Source of the DNA: Mycolicibacterium palauense
GTDB taxonomy: Bacteria; Actinomycetota; Actinomycetes; Mycobacteriales; Mycobacteriaceae
Direction of reading: 5' to 3'
NCBI RefSeq assembly: GCF_002592005.1
Contig: NZ_NVQF01000006.1
Location: forward strand, 1 to 64,000
DNA length: 64,000 nt
The stretch's first letter is position 1, and each line of letters starts with the position of its first letter. Below, piece by piece: positions 1 to 8,068 of the stretch. The notes below the pieces were generated by a model. It saw nothing but the letters and a program-made list of their open reading frames with translations, did not search any database and was not told the DNA's origin. A program made the position numbers and the translations under genes.

Positions 1-230
1 ACTACCCCGAGGACAAGACCGAACTCATGCGGGCCTTCGAGTGGATGGAGTGCGAGAAGATCCTGCTGTTCTCCAGCGACTACCCGCACTGGACCTTCGA
101 CGACCCCCGCTGGCTGGTCAAACACCTGCCCGAACACGCTCGCGACGCCGTGATGTTCCGCAACGGGATCGAAACCTACAAACTGCCCGAGACCGTGCCC
201 GCCCTCGAAGGACAGGTCAGGGTCTTCTAG
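1..230 (+). CDS. Amidohydrolase (amidohydrolase-2 family), C-terminal fragment
   Basis: The 5' part lies outside the window. The visible ~75 residues carry the C-terminal signature of the mycobacterial amidohydrolase-2 / TIM-barrel metal hydrolases: FSSDYPHWTFDDP, in which the Asp of SSDYPH is the usual late metal ligand or catalytic residue. The same signature appears as MDYPHSDSMWP in the full-length amidohydrolase at 17562-18857, so the two are probably distant paralogs. The stop codon shares one base with the GTG start of the Rieske ferredoxin (TAGTG), so the gene is the upstream member of a translationally coupled operon. Substrate unknown; in this context a hydrolase or decarboxylase of a catabolic intermediate is likely. 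Confidence 0.8.
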   Translation, partial: YPEDKTELMRAFEWMECEKILLFSSDYPHWTFDDPRWLVKHLPEHARDAVMFRNGIETYKLPETVPALEGQVRVF

Positions 231-622
231 TGGCCGAAGAGGTGAAACCGCCCCGGCTGGCGCAGGGGCGTGAGCATGTCGTCGCCACCGTGGACGAGAT
301 TCCCCCGGGTACCCACAAGGTGGTGCCGATCGGCCGCCACGGTGTCGGGGTCTACAACGTCAACGGCACGTTCTACGCGATCGCCAACTACTGCCCGCAC
401 GAGGGCGGACCGCTGTGTTCGGGACGCGCGCGGGGGCGCAACATCGTCGACGAGAGTGTGCCGGGCAACGCGGTGATGGTGCGCGACCTGGAGTTCATCT
501 ACTGCCCCTGGCATCAGTGGGGATTCGAGCTGGCGACCGGCACCACCGCGGTCAAGCCCGAATGGAGCATCCGCACCTACCCGGTCCGCGTCGTCGGCAA
601 CGACGTCCTGGTCCAGGCCTGA
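230..622 (+). CDS. Rieske-type [2Fe-2S] ferredoxin
   Basis: 130 aa, read from the GTG that overlaps the previous stop by one base. It contains a Rieske motif: C55-P-H57 and C92-P-W-H95, the ligand pairs for a [2Fe-2S] cluster. The gap between the two ligand pairs is 34 residues, longer than the roughly 15-17 usual in Rieske ferredoxins, and includes a charged loop (GRARGRN). It probably passes electrons to an oxygenase or is part of a small Rieske protein family found beside amidohydrolases. No membrane segment is seen. A nitrite-reductase-small-subunit-like protein is the alternative within the same fold. Confidence 0.82.
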   Translation: MAEEVKPPRLAQGREHVVATVDEIPPGTHKVVPIGRHGVGVYNVNGTFYAIANYCPHEGGPLCSGRARGRNIVDESVPGNAVMVRDLEFIYCPWHQWGFELATGTTAVKPEWSIRTYPVRVVGNDVLVQA

Positions 623-669
623 TCCGAGCCCGATCCGGCCCTCACCCGGACCTGACCCTGAAAGGCAGC

Positions 670-1566
670 ATGACAACCGGCACCGTCCTCAAGCCCGGCG
701 AGCGGACAATGCAGATCAACGGCGGCGACGTCGTCTACGAGATCCTCGGCGAAGAGGGCGATTTCATTGTTCTGACCCCGGGTGGCCGGTTCAGCAAGGA
801 CATCCCCGGCCTGCGTCCGCTGGCCGAGGCACTGGTCGAGGGCGGCTATCGGGTGCTGCTGTGGGACCGCCCCAACTGCGGCCGGTCCGATGTGCAGTTC
901 TACGGGCAGAGCGAATCCCACATGCGCGCCGAGACGCTGCAGAAGCTGATCACCGGTCTCGACATCGGGCCCTGCATCATCGCCGGCGGCTCCGGCGGCG
1001 CCCGGGACTCGATGCTGACCACCATGCTGTATCCGGAACTCGCCACCAAGCTGGTGGTGTGGAACATCGTCGGTGGCATCTACGGCACCTTCGTGCTCGG
1101 TTCCTACTACATCGTGCCCAGCATTCTGGCGGTGCGCGGCCTGGGCATCGAGGGGCTGCTCGGAGTCAAGGAGTGGAAGGAGCGCATCGCCGAGAACCCG
1201 GACAACGAGGCCCGTCTGCGGGCTCTGGACGCCGACGGCTTCCTCAAGGTGATGTTGCGCTGGCTCAACGCCTTCGTATCCAAACCGGGCCAGACCATCC
1301 CCGGTGTCGACGACGAGATGTTCGACAACATCACCGTGCCGACGCTGATCATCCGTGGCGGCGAGAATGACTGGGATCACCCCAAGCGGACCTCGCTGGA
1401 GGTCAACTGCCTGATCAAGGGGTCCACCCTGATCGACCCGCCCTGGCCCGAGGATGCGTGGGAGCGCGCCGGCGAGGATCAGGCTTCGGGAAAAGTCAAG
1501 CGCTTCAATTTGTTCGACACCTGGGTGCAGGCGGCACCGGCGATCCTCGATTTCCTGGGGAAATGA
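670..1566 (+). CDS. Alpha/beta-hydrolase
   Basis: 298 aa, starting at ATG 670, 47 bp after the Rieske ferredoxin. Nucleophile elbow G-G-S108-G-G, preceded by the strand LLWDRPNCGRSD (63-74) typical of the epoxide hydrolase / C-C hydrolase branch. A late-strand segment TLIIRGGENDWDHP supplies the probable acid Asp. Length fits a single-domain alpha/beta hydrolase with a cap. The family includes meta-cleavage product hydrolases, haloperoxidases and esterases; the sequence alone does not decide which. Its place among oxygenase components suggests ester or C-C bond cleavage of a ring-derived intermediate. Confidence 0.8.
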   Translation: MTTGTVLKPGERTMQINGGDVVYEILGEEGDFIVLTPGGRFSKDIPGLRPLAEALVEGGYRVLLWDRPNCGRSDVQFYGQSESHMRAETLQKLITGLDIGPCIIAGGSGGARDSMLTTMLYPELATKLVVWNIVGGIYGTFVLGSYYIVPSILAVRGLGIEGLLGVKEWKERIAENPDNEARLRALDADGFLKVMLRWLNAFVSKPGQTIPGVDDEMFDNITVPTLIIRGGENDWDHPKRTSLEVNCLIKGSTLIDPPWPEDAWERAGEDQASGKVKRFNLFDTWVQAAPAILDFLGK

Positions 1567-1598
1567 GGCGCCGGCCGATGACCAGACCGCCGCAGCGT

Positions 1599-2072
1599 TC
1601 ACACCGTGCGGATGTGCACCTCGCAGTTGAGCGAGGCCTCCAGCGCGGTGTGCACCCGGCTCTCCGGAACGCGCCGCATGTCGGCCTTACGCAGCGTCAC
1701 CGTGATGACGTCCCAGCCCTCGCCGCCGGGGCGCCGCTCGATCTCCCCGGTCAGCCCGAACCCGGCGAGCACCCCGTGGGCGTCCTCGTCGGTGCCGTGG
1801 CTGACGAACGTCAGGACCCCGGGCACCGGTGTGGTGCCGAATGCCTTGCCGCACAGGTCGATCGCCAGGCTTTGCAGCGGGCCGGGGTCGGCCCCGGTCA
1901 TCAACAGCTCGACCTCACGCCGGCTCGGCGGCAGCGCGGCGAGATTGTTCTGGATCAGTTCCGCTCCGGCGTCGGCGGCCAGGTCCGCCAGGGTCGACGT
2001 CCCCTCGGTCAGCCGCTCCGGCGACAGCTCGCCGGCCGGGTCCACACCGATTCGCACCACCGCCGTCCGCAT
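1599..2072 (-). CDS. Conserved hypothetical protein
   Basis: 157 aa from ATG 2072; an in-frame ATG at 2138 would overlap the divergent NuoF-like gene and is less likely. The protein opens with MRTAVVRIGVDPAGELSPERL and is rich in Asp/Glu/Leu, with no signal peptide or transmembrane segment. No domain is recognised. It is the only leftward gene inside the rightward operon of 1-9530 and is divergent from the NuoF-like gene with ~50 bp between starts, so the two could share a control region. Confidence 0.6.
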   Translation of the reverse strand: MRTAVVRIGVDPAGELSPERLTEGTSTLADLAADAGAELIQNNLAALPPSRREVELLMTGADPGPLQSLAIDLCGKAFGTTPVPGVLTFVSHGTDEDAHGVLAGFGLTGEIERRPGGEGWDVITVTLRKADMRRVPESRVHTALEASLNCEVHIRTV

Positions 2073-2122
2073 GCGCGCAAGCGTAGCCGTGCCAGATGCC
2101 GTGATGAAAGCAGGAGTCAGCC

Positions 2123-3433
2123 ATGAGTACCGCCGCATCGCAGACCTCGCTCACCGTGGGGCCCTGGCCGGGGCTGCAACCCCGGCTGCTGCGCGCCACA
2201 CAGGAATCCGAGACGCTGCAGGACTACCGTGGCGCCGGCGGCTACCAGCCGCTCGCGGACGGGGCGGCACTTCTCGAGCAGATCGAACTTGCCGGGCTGG
2301 TGGGTCGCGGCGGCGCCGCCTTCCCGTTGGCCGTGAAGATCCGCACCGTGCGCCACGCCGGACCGCACGGAACCGGCCGGCTCGACACCGTGGTGCTCGC
2401 CAACGGTGAGGAGGGGGAGCCCGCGTCGGTCAAAGACCGCTGGCTGCTTCGCAATCGACCGCACCTGGTGCTCGACGGGCTGCGCCTGGTGGCGCAGCTG
2501 GTCGGAGCCAAGCATGCGCACGTGTACGTCTCGGACCAGCCGTCGGCCGCCTCGGTGGAGGCGGCCCTGGCCGAGGCGGGAACCGACATGCTCGACGGCC
2601 TGACCGTCAGCGTCCGCACGGTGGCGCCCGGCTACGTCGCCGGTGAGGAGACCGCGGCGGTCCGGGCGATCAACGGCGGGCCGGCCAAGCCGACCGACAA
2701 ACCCCCGCGGCCGTTCGAGCAGGGCATCGGGGGGCTGCCCACGCTGGTCAGCAACGTCGAGACGCTGGCCAACGTGCCCTACATCCTCGCCCACGGCGCG
2801 TCCGGCTACCGCGCGCACGGCACCGCGGGATCGTCGGGGACGTTCCTGGCGACGGTGACGGCCGGCGGGACGTCCGCGGGTCTCTACGAGGTCCCGTTCG
2901 GCTCGCCCGTCACCGAATTGCTGGAACTGCACCAGATTCCGCTGGAGCAGGTGCGCGGCGTGTTGATGGGCGGCTACTTCGCGGGCCTGCTCAACCGCGA
3001 CATCCTCGATGCCACCCTGGACCACGAGAGCCTGCGCGGGCTGGGGTCCGGGCTGGGCTGCGGGGCCGTCTCGGTGATCACGGCCGAATGCCCGGTGGCG
3101 GTGGCGGCCTCGGTGCTCGACTACTTCGGCCGGGAGAACGCCGGGCAGTGCGGATCGTGCTTCAACGGCACGGCCGCGATGGCCGCGGCCGCGCTCGCAC
3201 TGCGCGACGGCACCGCGACCGGGGACGACGTGGCCCGGTTGAAGCGCTGGTCGGTGGTGCTGCGGGGCCGCGGCGCCTGCGCCACGCTGGACGCCGCCAC
3301 CAACATCGCCGCCAGTCTGCTCGACCAGTTCCCCGAGGCCGTCGCGCAGCACCTCGACGGCGAATGCCCCGATTGCGGCGCGCACGCGTTCAGCGCGCAC
3401 CGCCCGTTCGAAGTGGAGGCGGTGGTCTCGTGA
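2123..3433 (+). CDS. Stand-alone NuoF-like NADH:ferredoxin oxidoreductase
   Basis: 436 aa, ATG 2123 with AGGAG about 7 bases upstream. It resembles the 51-kDa (NuoF) subunit of complex I: GRGGAAFP (61-68) for the FMN site, ANGEEGEP (93-100) for the NADH/FMN pocket, and a C-terminal iron-sulfur region GQC343GSC346. NuoF normally has C-x2-C-x2-C here; the third position is Gly349. A further Cys lies at 386, and an extra pair is in ECPDC near the C-terminus. No NuoE or NuoG partner is present. The gene overlaps the next ferredoxin by 4 bp, so it probably reduces that ferredoxin with NADH, feeding P450 or Rieske enzymes. Confidence 0.8.
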   Translation: MSTAASQTSLTVGPWPGLQPRLLRATQESETLQDYRGAGGYQPLADGAALLEQIELAGLVGRGGAAFPLAVKIRTVRHAGPHGTGRLDTVVLANGEEGEPASVKDRWLLRNRPHLVLDGLRLVAQLVGAKHAHVYVSDQPSAASVEAALAEAGTDMLDGLTVSVRTVAPGYVAGEETAAVRAINGGPAKPTDKPPRPFEQGIGGLPTLVSNVETLANVPYILAHGASGYRAHGTAGSSGTFLATVTAGGTSAGLYEVPFGSPVTELLELHQIPLEQVRGVLMGGYFAGLLNRDILDATLDHESLRGLGSGLGCGAVSVITAECPVAVAASVLDYFGRENAGQCGSCFNGTAAMAAAALALRDGTATGDDVARLKRWSVVLRGRGACATLDAATNIAASLLDQFPEAVAQHLDGECPDCGAHAFSAHRPFEVEAVVS

Positions 3434-3741
3434 CCGACCCGTTGCGCATCAAACTCGACCGCACCCTCTGTGACGGGTTCGGCATCTGCGCCAAGCACGC
3501 ACCGGAGTACTTCTCGCTCGACGACTGGGGCTATGCCGTCCTGGTAGGGGACGGAAACATCCCCGAGCAGGATCGCGGCGCGGTGCTGCGGGCGCTCATG
3601 GACTGCCCCGTGCACGCCATCATGGAGCTCGGCGAACGCCGGCCCGACGAGAGCGCGCCCACCGACCAGAGCGTCGACGAAGACATCGCCGATCACCTCA
3701 AAACCGAAGCGAACGAGGCCGAATGGGGGTTCACCAGGTGA
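3430..3741 (+). CDS. [3Fe-4S] ferredoxin
   Basis: 103 aa, starting with GTG 3430 inside GTGA (4-bp overlap with the NuoF-like stop). Cluster ligands are C14, C20 and C59 (CDGFGIC ... DCP), the three-cysteine pattern of the P450-type [3Fe-4S] ferredoxins of actinobacteria. The C-terminal ~35 residues form an acidic extension (TDQSVDEDIADHL) not found in the minimal 60-65 aa ferredoxins such as the one at 9333-9530. It is probably the direct electron acceptor of the co-translated NuoF-like protein. Confidence 0.85.
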   Translation: MTDPLRIKLDRTLCDGFGICAKHAPEYFSLDDWGYAVLVGDGNIPEQDRGAVLRALMDCPVHAIMELGERRPDESAPTDQSVDEDIADHLKTEANEAEWGFTR

Positions 3742-5393
3742 GCGCCGACACCCGCCTGCCACTGCCCCAGGTCGTCTTCGACAACGAGTTCTTCTGGAAA
3801 TCGGGCGCCGACGGGAGACTGCGGATCCAGGAGTGCGGCGACTGTCAGGCGCTGATCCATCCCCCGCAACCGGTCTGCCGGTACTGCCACAGCCACAACA
3901 TGGGTGTGCGCGAGGTGTCCGGGCGGGCGGTGCTGTCGGCGTTCACCGTCAACCACCGCTTCAGCATCCCCGGCCTGACCGCGCCGTATGTGATCGCGCA
4001 GGTCGCCATCGAGGAGGACCCGCGGGTCCGGTTGACCACCAACATCGTCGACTGCGACCCCGACGAGCTGGAACCGGGCCGGATGGTCGAAGTCGTCTTC
4101 GAGCAGAACGACGACGTGTGGCTGCCGCTGTTCCGCCCGACCGCCGAACCCGAAACCGGCGACCTGCCCGCCGACGAGATCGCCCCGCAGGACTTCGGCA
4201 AGCACGTCCGGCCCATGGTCACCAAGCAGAAGTTCGAGGAGCGCTCCGCGATCACCGGGATCGGCGCCTCCCGCCTGGGCCGCCGGCTCATGGTCAACCC
4301 TCTGTCGTTGACCATCGAGGCGTGCGAGGCGGCGGTCGCCGATGCCGGGCTCACCCTGGCCGACATCGACGGGCTGTCCACCTATCCGGCGATCGACGCC
4401 GTCGGTATGGGCGAGGGCGGGGTCAGCGTGCTGGAGGGCGCGCTGGGCATCCGGCCCACCTGGATCAACGGCGGCATGGACACCTTCGGGCCCGGCGGTT
4501 CGGTGATCGCGGCGATGATGGCCGTCGCCACCGGGATGGCCCGCCACGTGCTGTGCTTCCGCACCCTGTGGGAGGCCACCTTCAATCAGCTGATGAAGGA
4601 GGGCAAGCTCGCCCCGGCCGGCGGCGCCCGGACCAACAGCTGGCAGATGCCCTTCGGCGCGGTGTCGGCCGCGCACACCCTGGCGCTCAACGCCCAGCGG
4701 CACTTCCACCGCTACGGCACCACCCGCGAGACGCTGGGCTGGATCGCGCTGAACCAGCGGGCCAACGCCGCGCTGAACCCGACCGCCATCTACCGCGACC
4801 CGATGAGCATGGAGGACTACCTCTCGGCGCGGCCGATCACCACCCCGTTCGGCCTCTACGACTGCGACGTGCCGTGCGACGGTGCGGTGGCGGTCATCGT
4901 CTCGGCCGTGGACACCGCTCGAGACCTGGCCAAGCCGCCGGTGCTCATCGAGGCCGTCGGGACCCAGATCATCGAGCGCACCGACTGGGACCAGACCACG
5001 CTGACCCACGAGCCCCAGGTGCTGGGCCAATCGGCGCACCTGTGGACCCGGACGGCGTTGCGGCCCACCGACGTCGACGTCGCCGAACTCTACGACGGGT
5101 TCACCTTCAACTGCCTGTCCTGGATCGAGGCGCTCGGCTTCTGCGGGATCGGCGAGGCCAAGGACTTCCTCGACGGTGGCAGGAACATCGCCCGCGACGG
5201 TGTCCTGCCGCTGAACACCCACGGCGGGCAGCTGTCCCACGGCCGCACCCACGGTATGGGGCTGATCCACGAGGCCGTCAGCCAGCTGCGCGGCGAGGCC
5301 GGCCCGCGCCAGGTCGCCGACGCCAAGGTCGCCGTCGCCAGTTCCGGCGGCCTGACCCCCAGCGGTGTACTGCTTCTGCGGTCGGATACGTGA
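3738..5393 (+). CDS. DUF35/zinc-ribbon OB-fold fused to SCP2/Ltp-type thiolase (putative acyl-CoA retro-aldolase)
   Basis: 551 aa from GTG 3738, which overlaps the ferredoxin stop by 4 bp; ATG 3723 is an alternative start adding five residues. The N-terminus has a zinc ribbon with Cys pairs at 33/36 and 47/50, followed by a DUF35 OB-fold to about residue 150. From ~170 on it is a nonspecific lipid-transfer-type thiolase (ITGIGASRLGRRL, AELYDGFTFN, NTHGGQLSHGRTHG). No thiolase nucleophile Cys is evident at the usual position (FGPGGSVIA instead). In steroid side-chain degradation, Ltp2 and a DUF35 partner form a retro-aldolase from separate chains; here both halves are in one chain. Aldol cleavage of a beta-hydroxyacyl-CoA is inferred. 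Confidence 0.82.
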   Translation: MSADTRLPLPQVVFDNEFFWKSGADGRLRIQECGDCQALIHPPQPVCRYCHSHNMGVREVSGRAVLSAFTVNHRFSIPGLTAPYVIAQVAIEEDPRVRLTTNIVDCDPDELEPGRMVEVVFEQNDDVWLPLFRPTAEPETGDLPADEIAPQDFGKHVRPMVTKQKFEERSAITGIGASRLGRRLMVNPLSLTIEACEAAVADAGLTLADIDGLSTYPAIDAVGMGEGGVSVLEGALGIRPTWINGGMDTFGPGGSVIAAMMAVATGMARHVLCFRTLWEATFNQLMKEGKLAPAGGARTNSWQMPFGAVSAAHTLALNAQRHFHRYGTTRETLGWIALNQRANAALNPTAIYRDPMSMEDYLSARPITTPFGLYDCDVPCDGAVAVIVSAVDTARDLAKPPVLIEAVGTQIIERTDWDQTTLTHEPQVLGQSAHLWTRTALRPTDVDVAELYDGFTFNCLSWIEALGFCGIGEAKDFLDGGRNIARDGVLPLNTHGGQLSHGRTHGMGLIHEAVSQLRGEAGPRQVADAKVAVASSGGLTPSGVLLLRSDT

Positions 5394-6343
5394 GCCCGGG
5401 CCCGACCAGCCGGGAAGCGCGCGCGGGGGACCACACGGCGGATGTGGCCGCCGCCGTCCCGGTGCCCAGGGTCGTGCTCGTCGACGGTGTGCCGATGTCG
5501 GGCCTGCTCGCCGAGGCGGCGCGGCCCCGGGCCACCGTCGTCGCGCTGCACGGCGGCGCCACCACCGCGGCCTACTTCGACTGCCCCGGGCAGCCCGCGC
5601 TGAGCCTGCTGCGCAGCGGGCCGGGGCACGGGTTCACCGTGCTGGCCCTGGACCGCCCCGGATTCGGCAGCTCGGCGCTGTACTCCCCCGAGTTCGACTC
5701 CACCCCACGGCGTATCGCCATGACCTACCGGGCGATCGACGCGATGCTGGGCGACCGGGACCGCGGGGCGGGCCTGTTCCTGCTCGCCCACTCCAACGGC
5801 AGCGAGCTGGCGCTGCGGCTGGCCGCCGACGACGAACGCGGCGCGACGCTGCTGGGCGTGGAGATCTCCGGCACCGGTGTGCGCCAGCAGGAGCAGGCCG
5901 CGGCCGTCCTGGCCGGCGCCAGCCGGGAACGGATCCCGTCCGGACTGCGCGAACTGCTGTGGGAACCCGCCGAGCTGTATCCCGACGGCGTCGCGGGCTC
6001 GGTGCGCATCAAGAGCGGTCCGCTCTCGCCGGACTACGAGGGCCCCCTGGTGGCCAACTGGACCCGGGACTTTCCCGAACTGGCCGCACGGGTGCGCGTT
6101 CCGGTGCGCTACAGCGTCGGGGAGTTCGAACGGGTCTGGGCCAACGACCCCGCGGCGGTGACCGAGATCGCGGCCCTGTTCACCGCGGCCCCGCGGGTGC
6201 AGACACACCGACAGGCCGGCGGCGGCCACAACCTCAGCCTCGGCTTCGCCGCGGCCGAGTACCACGCCGACGTCCTGTCCTTCGCCGGGACGTGCATCGA
6301 CGACCCGGCACCGACCGATGTGACGATGGAGGCAGACAAATGA
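5390..6343 (+). CDS. Alpha/beta-hydrolase
   Basis: 317 aa from GTG 5390, again a 4-bp GTGA overlap with the previous gene. Nucleophile elbow A-H-S135-N-G-S, with LALDRPGFGSS upstream and a terminal GGGHNLS supplying the catalytic His. The first ~25 residues are a low-complexity leader. Different subgroup from the hydrolase at 670-1566. Tight coupling with the DUF35-thiolase and the dehydrogenases suggests it hydrolyses the cleavage product (thioester or ester); the substrate is not predictable. Confidence 0.8.
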   Translation: MSPGPTSREARAGDHTADVAAAVPVPRVVLVDGVPMSGLLAEAARPRATVVALHGGATTAAYFDCPGQPALSLLRSGPGHGFTVLALDRPGFGSSALYSPEFDSTPRRIAMTYRAIDAMLGDRDRGAGLFLLAHSNGSELALRLAADDERGATLLGVEISGTGVRQQEQAAAVLAGASRERIPSGLRELLWEPAELYPDGVAGSVRIKSGPLSPDYEGPLVANWTRDFPELAARVRVPVRYSVGEFERVWANDPAAVTEIAALFTAAPRVQTHRQAGGGHNLSLGFAAAEYHADVLSFAGTCIDDPAPTDVTMEADK

Positions 6344-7158
6344 AGGTGGGGTTCATCGGGCTGGGCAGCCAGGGCGGTCCCATGGCACGCGCGATCGTCG
6401 AGGCCGGCGTCGACACCACGCTGTGGGCACGCCGGGCCGCGTCCCTGGAGCCGTACGCCGACACCGCGGCCAAGACGGCGGACACCCCGGCGGAGCTGGC
6501 CGCGGCCTGCGACATCGTGTGCCTGTGCGTGGTGGGCGACGCCGACGTGACCGAACTGGCCGAGGGTGAGAACGGCCTGCTGGCCGGGATGGCCCCGGGC
6601 GGGATCATCGTGATCCACAGCACCGTGCATCCCGACACCTGCCGCCGGCTCGGCGAGAAGGCCGCCGCCCAGGGCATCTCGGTGGTCGACGCGCCGGTCA
6701 GCGGCGGCCAGCCCGCCGTCGAGCAGAAGCAGCTGCTGGTGATGGTCGGCGGTGCCGAGGCCGACGTCGAGAAGTGCCGGCCGGTGTTCGAGACCTACGG
6801 CGACCCGATCGTGCACCTGGGACCGCTGGGCGCCGGGCAGGTCACCAAGATCCTCAACAACCTGTTGTTCAGCGCGAACCTCGGGAGCGCGCTGAGCCTG
6901 CTGGAGCTCGGGGAGTCCCTCGGGGTGGCCCGGGACAGGATGTGCGATGTCGTCACGCGGGGCTCGGCCAACAGCAAAGCGCTGGGCAGCATCGCGATGT
7001 TCGGCGGCACGCTCGACCAGCTGGCTCCGATCGCCGGCGCCCTGCTGCAGAAGGATGTCCGGCTGGCGGCCGACCTCGCCGACCACGCCCCCGCCGAGCA
7101 GGGTGCGGTGTTCGATGCCGCCGACGCCGCGCTGCGGTCGATGGGCTACCCGCGATGA
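6340..7158 (+). CDS. 3-hydroxyisobutyrate dehydrogenase-family NAD(P)-dependent beta-hydroxyacid dehydrogenase
   Basis: 272 aa, ATG 6340 in ATGA overlap. N-terminal Rossmann motif GFIGLGSQGGPMA, the family substrate motif DAPVSGGQ and the catalytic-lysine region GAGQVTKILNN are all present. It oxidises or reduces a beta-hydroxy acid or semialdehyde. It is followed without a gap by a paralog of exactly the same length (7155-7973). Two similar dehydrogenases in tandem could act on two stereoisomers or successive intermediates, or form a heteromer. Confidence 0.85.
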   Translation: MKVGFIGLGSQGGPMARAIVEAGVDTTLWARRAASLEPYADTAAKTADTPAELAAACDIVCLCVVGDADVTELAEGENGLLAGMAPGGIIVIHSTVHPDTCRRLGEKAAAQGISVVDAPVSGGQPAVEQKQLLVMVGGAEADVEKCRPVFETYGDPIVHLGPLGAGQVTKILNNLLFSANLGSALSLLELGESLGVARDRMCDVVTRGSANSKALGSIAMFGGTLDQLAPIAGALLQKDVRLAADLADHAPAEQGAVFDAADAALRSMGYPR

Positions 7159-7973
7159 ACGTCGGTTTCATCGGTGCCGGCCGCATGGGCACCCCGATGG
7201 TCGGACGGCTGGTGGCCACCGGCCACACCGTGAAGGTGCTGGGCCGCACCCCCGAGAAGTGCTCGTCGATCGAGGCGCTGGGTGCCGAGCCGGTGCCCTC
7301 GGTTGCCGAGGCCGCCGCGGGCGCCGACGTGGTGGTGCTGTGCGTGTTCACCGACGAACAGGTCCGCGAGATCTGTTTCACCGACGGCCTGTTGGCCGCG
7401 ATGGCCCCCGGCTCGGTGCTGGTGGTGCACACCACGGGCAGCCCCCGGACCGCCGAGGCGCTCGGGGCCGCGGCGCGGGAGCGGGGGGTCGACGTCCTCG
7501 ACGCCCCGGTCAGCGGCGGCCCGCACGACATCGCGGCCGGACGGGTGACCCTGTTCGTCGGCGGCGCCGCGGAGACGCTGGAGCGGGCCCGCCCGGTGCT
7601 GGAGTGTTACGGCGACCCGATCCTGCACGTCGGTCCGCTGGGTTCGGGCCAGAAGGTCAAGCTCATCAACAACACCGTGTTCGCCGCCCAACTGGGTGTG
7701 GTGGCCGAGGCCGTCAGGCTGGCGGCCGAACTCGGCGTGACCGAGGGTGCGCTGCTGGAGGCGCTGCCGCACGGCAGCGGCGACAGCCGGGCGCTGGCCG
7801 GGGTGCGCGCGCGCGGCTCGGTCTCGGCGTTCATCGAGATGGCAGGCGGTTTCGTCGGCAAGGACGTCGACGTCGTGCGCCGGGTGGTCGCCGACCTCGG
7901 CGCGGGGCTGGGGCCGCTGGACCGGCTCGTCGACGCGGGGCTCAACGCCGGCACCGGCGCCGGAGATCGTTGA
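7155..7973 (+). CDS. 3-hydroxyisobutyrate dehydrogenase-family protein, tandem paralog
   Basis: 272 aa, ATG 7155 overlapping the previous stop (ATGA). Rossmann motif GFIGAGRMGTPM, substrate motif DAPVSGGPHD, and the lysine region GSGQKVKLINN. Overall layout matches the upstream paralog, but the sequences are clearly divergent, so this is an old duplication. It is the last gene of the continuous overlapping run that begins at the left edge of the window; a 95-bp gap with a dyad follows before the P450. Confidence 0.85.
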   Translation: MNVGFIGAGRMGTPMVGRLVATGHTVKVLGRTPEKCSSIEALGAEPVPSVAEAAAGADVVVLCVFTDEQVREICFTDGLLAAMAPGSVLVVHTTGSPRTAEALGAAARERGVDVLDAPVSGGPHDIAAGRVTLFVGGAAETLERARPVLECYGDPILHVGPLGSGQKVKLINNTVFAAQLGVVAEAVRLAAELGVTEGALLEALPHGSGDSRALAGVRARGSVSAFIEMAGGFVGKDVDVVRRVVADLGAGLGPLDRLVDAGLNAGTGAGDR

Positions 7974-7995
7974 TTTCCCCCGTCCGGGCGGCAAT

Positions 7996-8012
7996 ACTGT
8001 TAGCGTTACAGT
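7996..8012. promoter_or_regulatory. Inverted repeat upstream of P450 (possible operator)
   Basis: ACTGT at 7996-8000 and ACAGT at 8008-8012 form an imperfect 17-bp dyad in the 95-bp gap before the P450 start. The gap suggests a separate promoter for the P450/ferredoxin pair. The cognate regulator is unknown; the TetR gene at 10083-10688 is the nearest candidate. Confidence 0.4.
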
Positions 8013-8068
8013 TTCGGCGATTTCCGTAACTTCTCGCCCCATCAGCCAGCAGCGGAGGAGGAGAGTCT

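Noticed and set aside
7155-7973. Tandem dehydrogenase considered a recent duplication of 6340-7158
   Set aside because: Same length but the proteins differ throughout, including nucleotide-binding and C-terminal parts, so the duplication is old.
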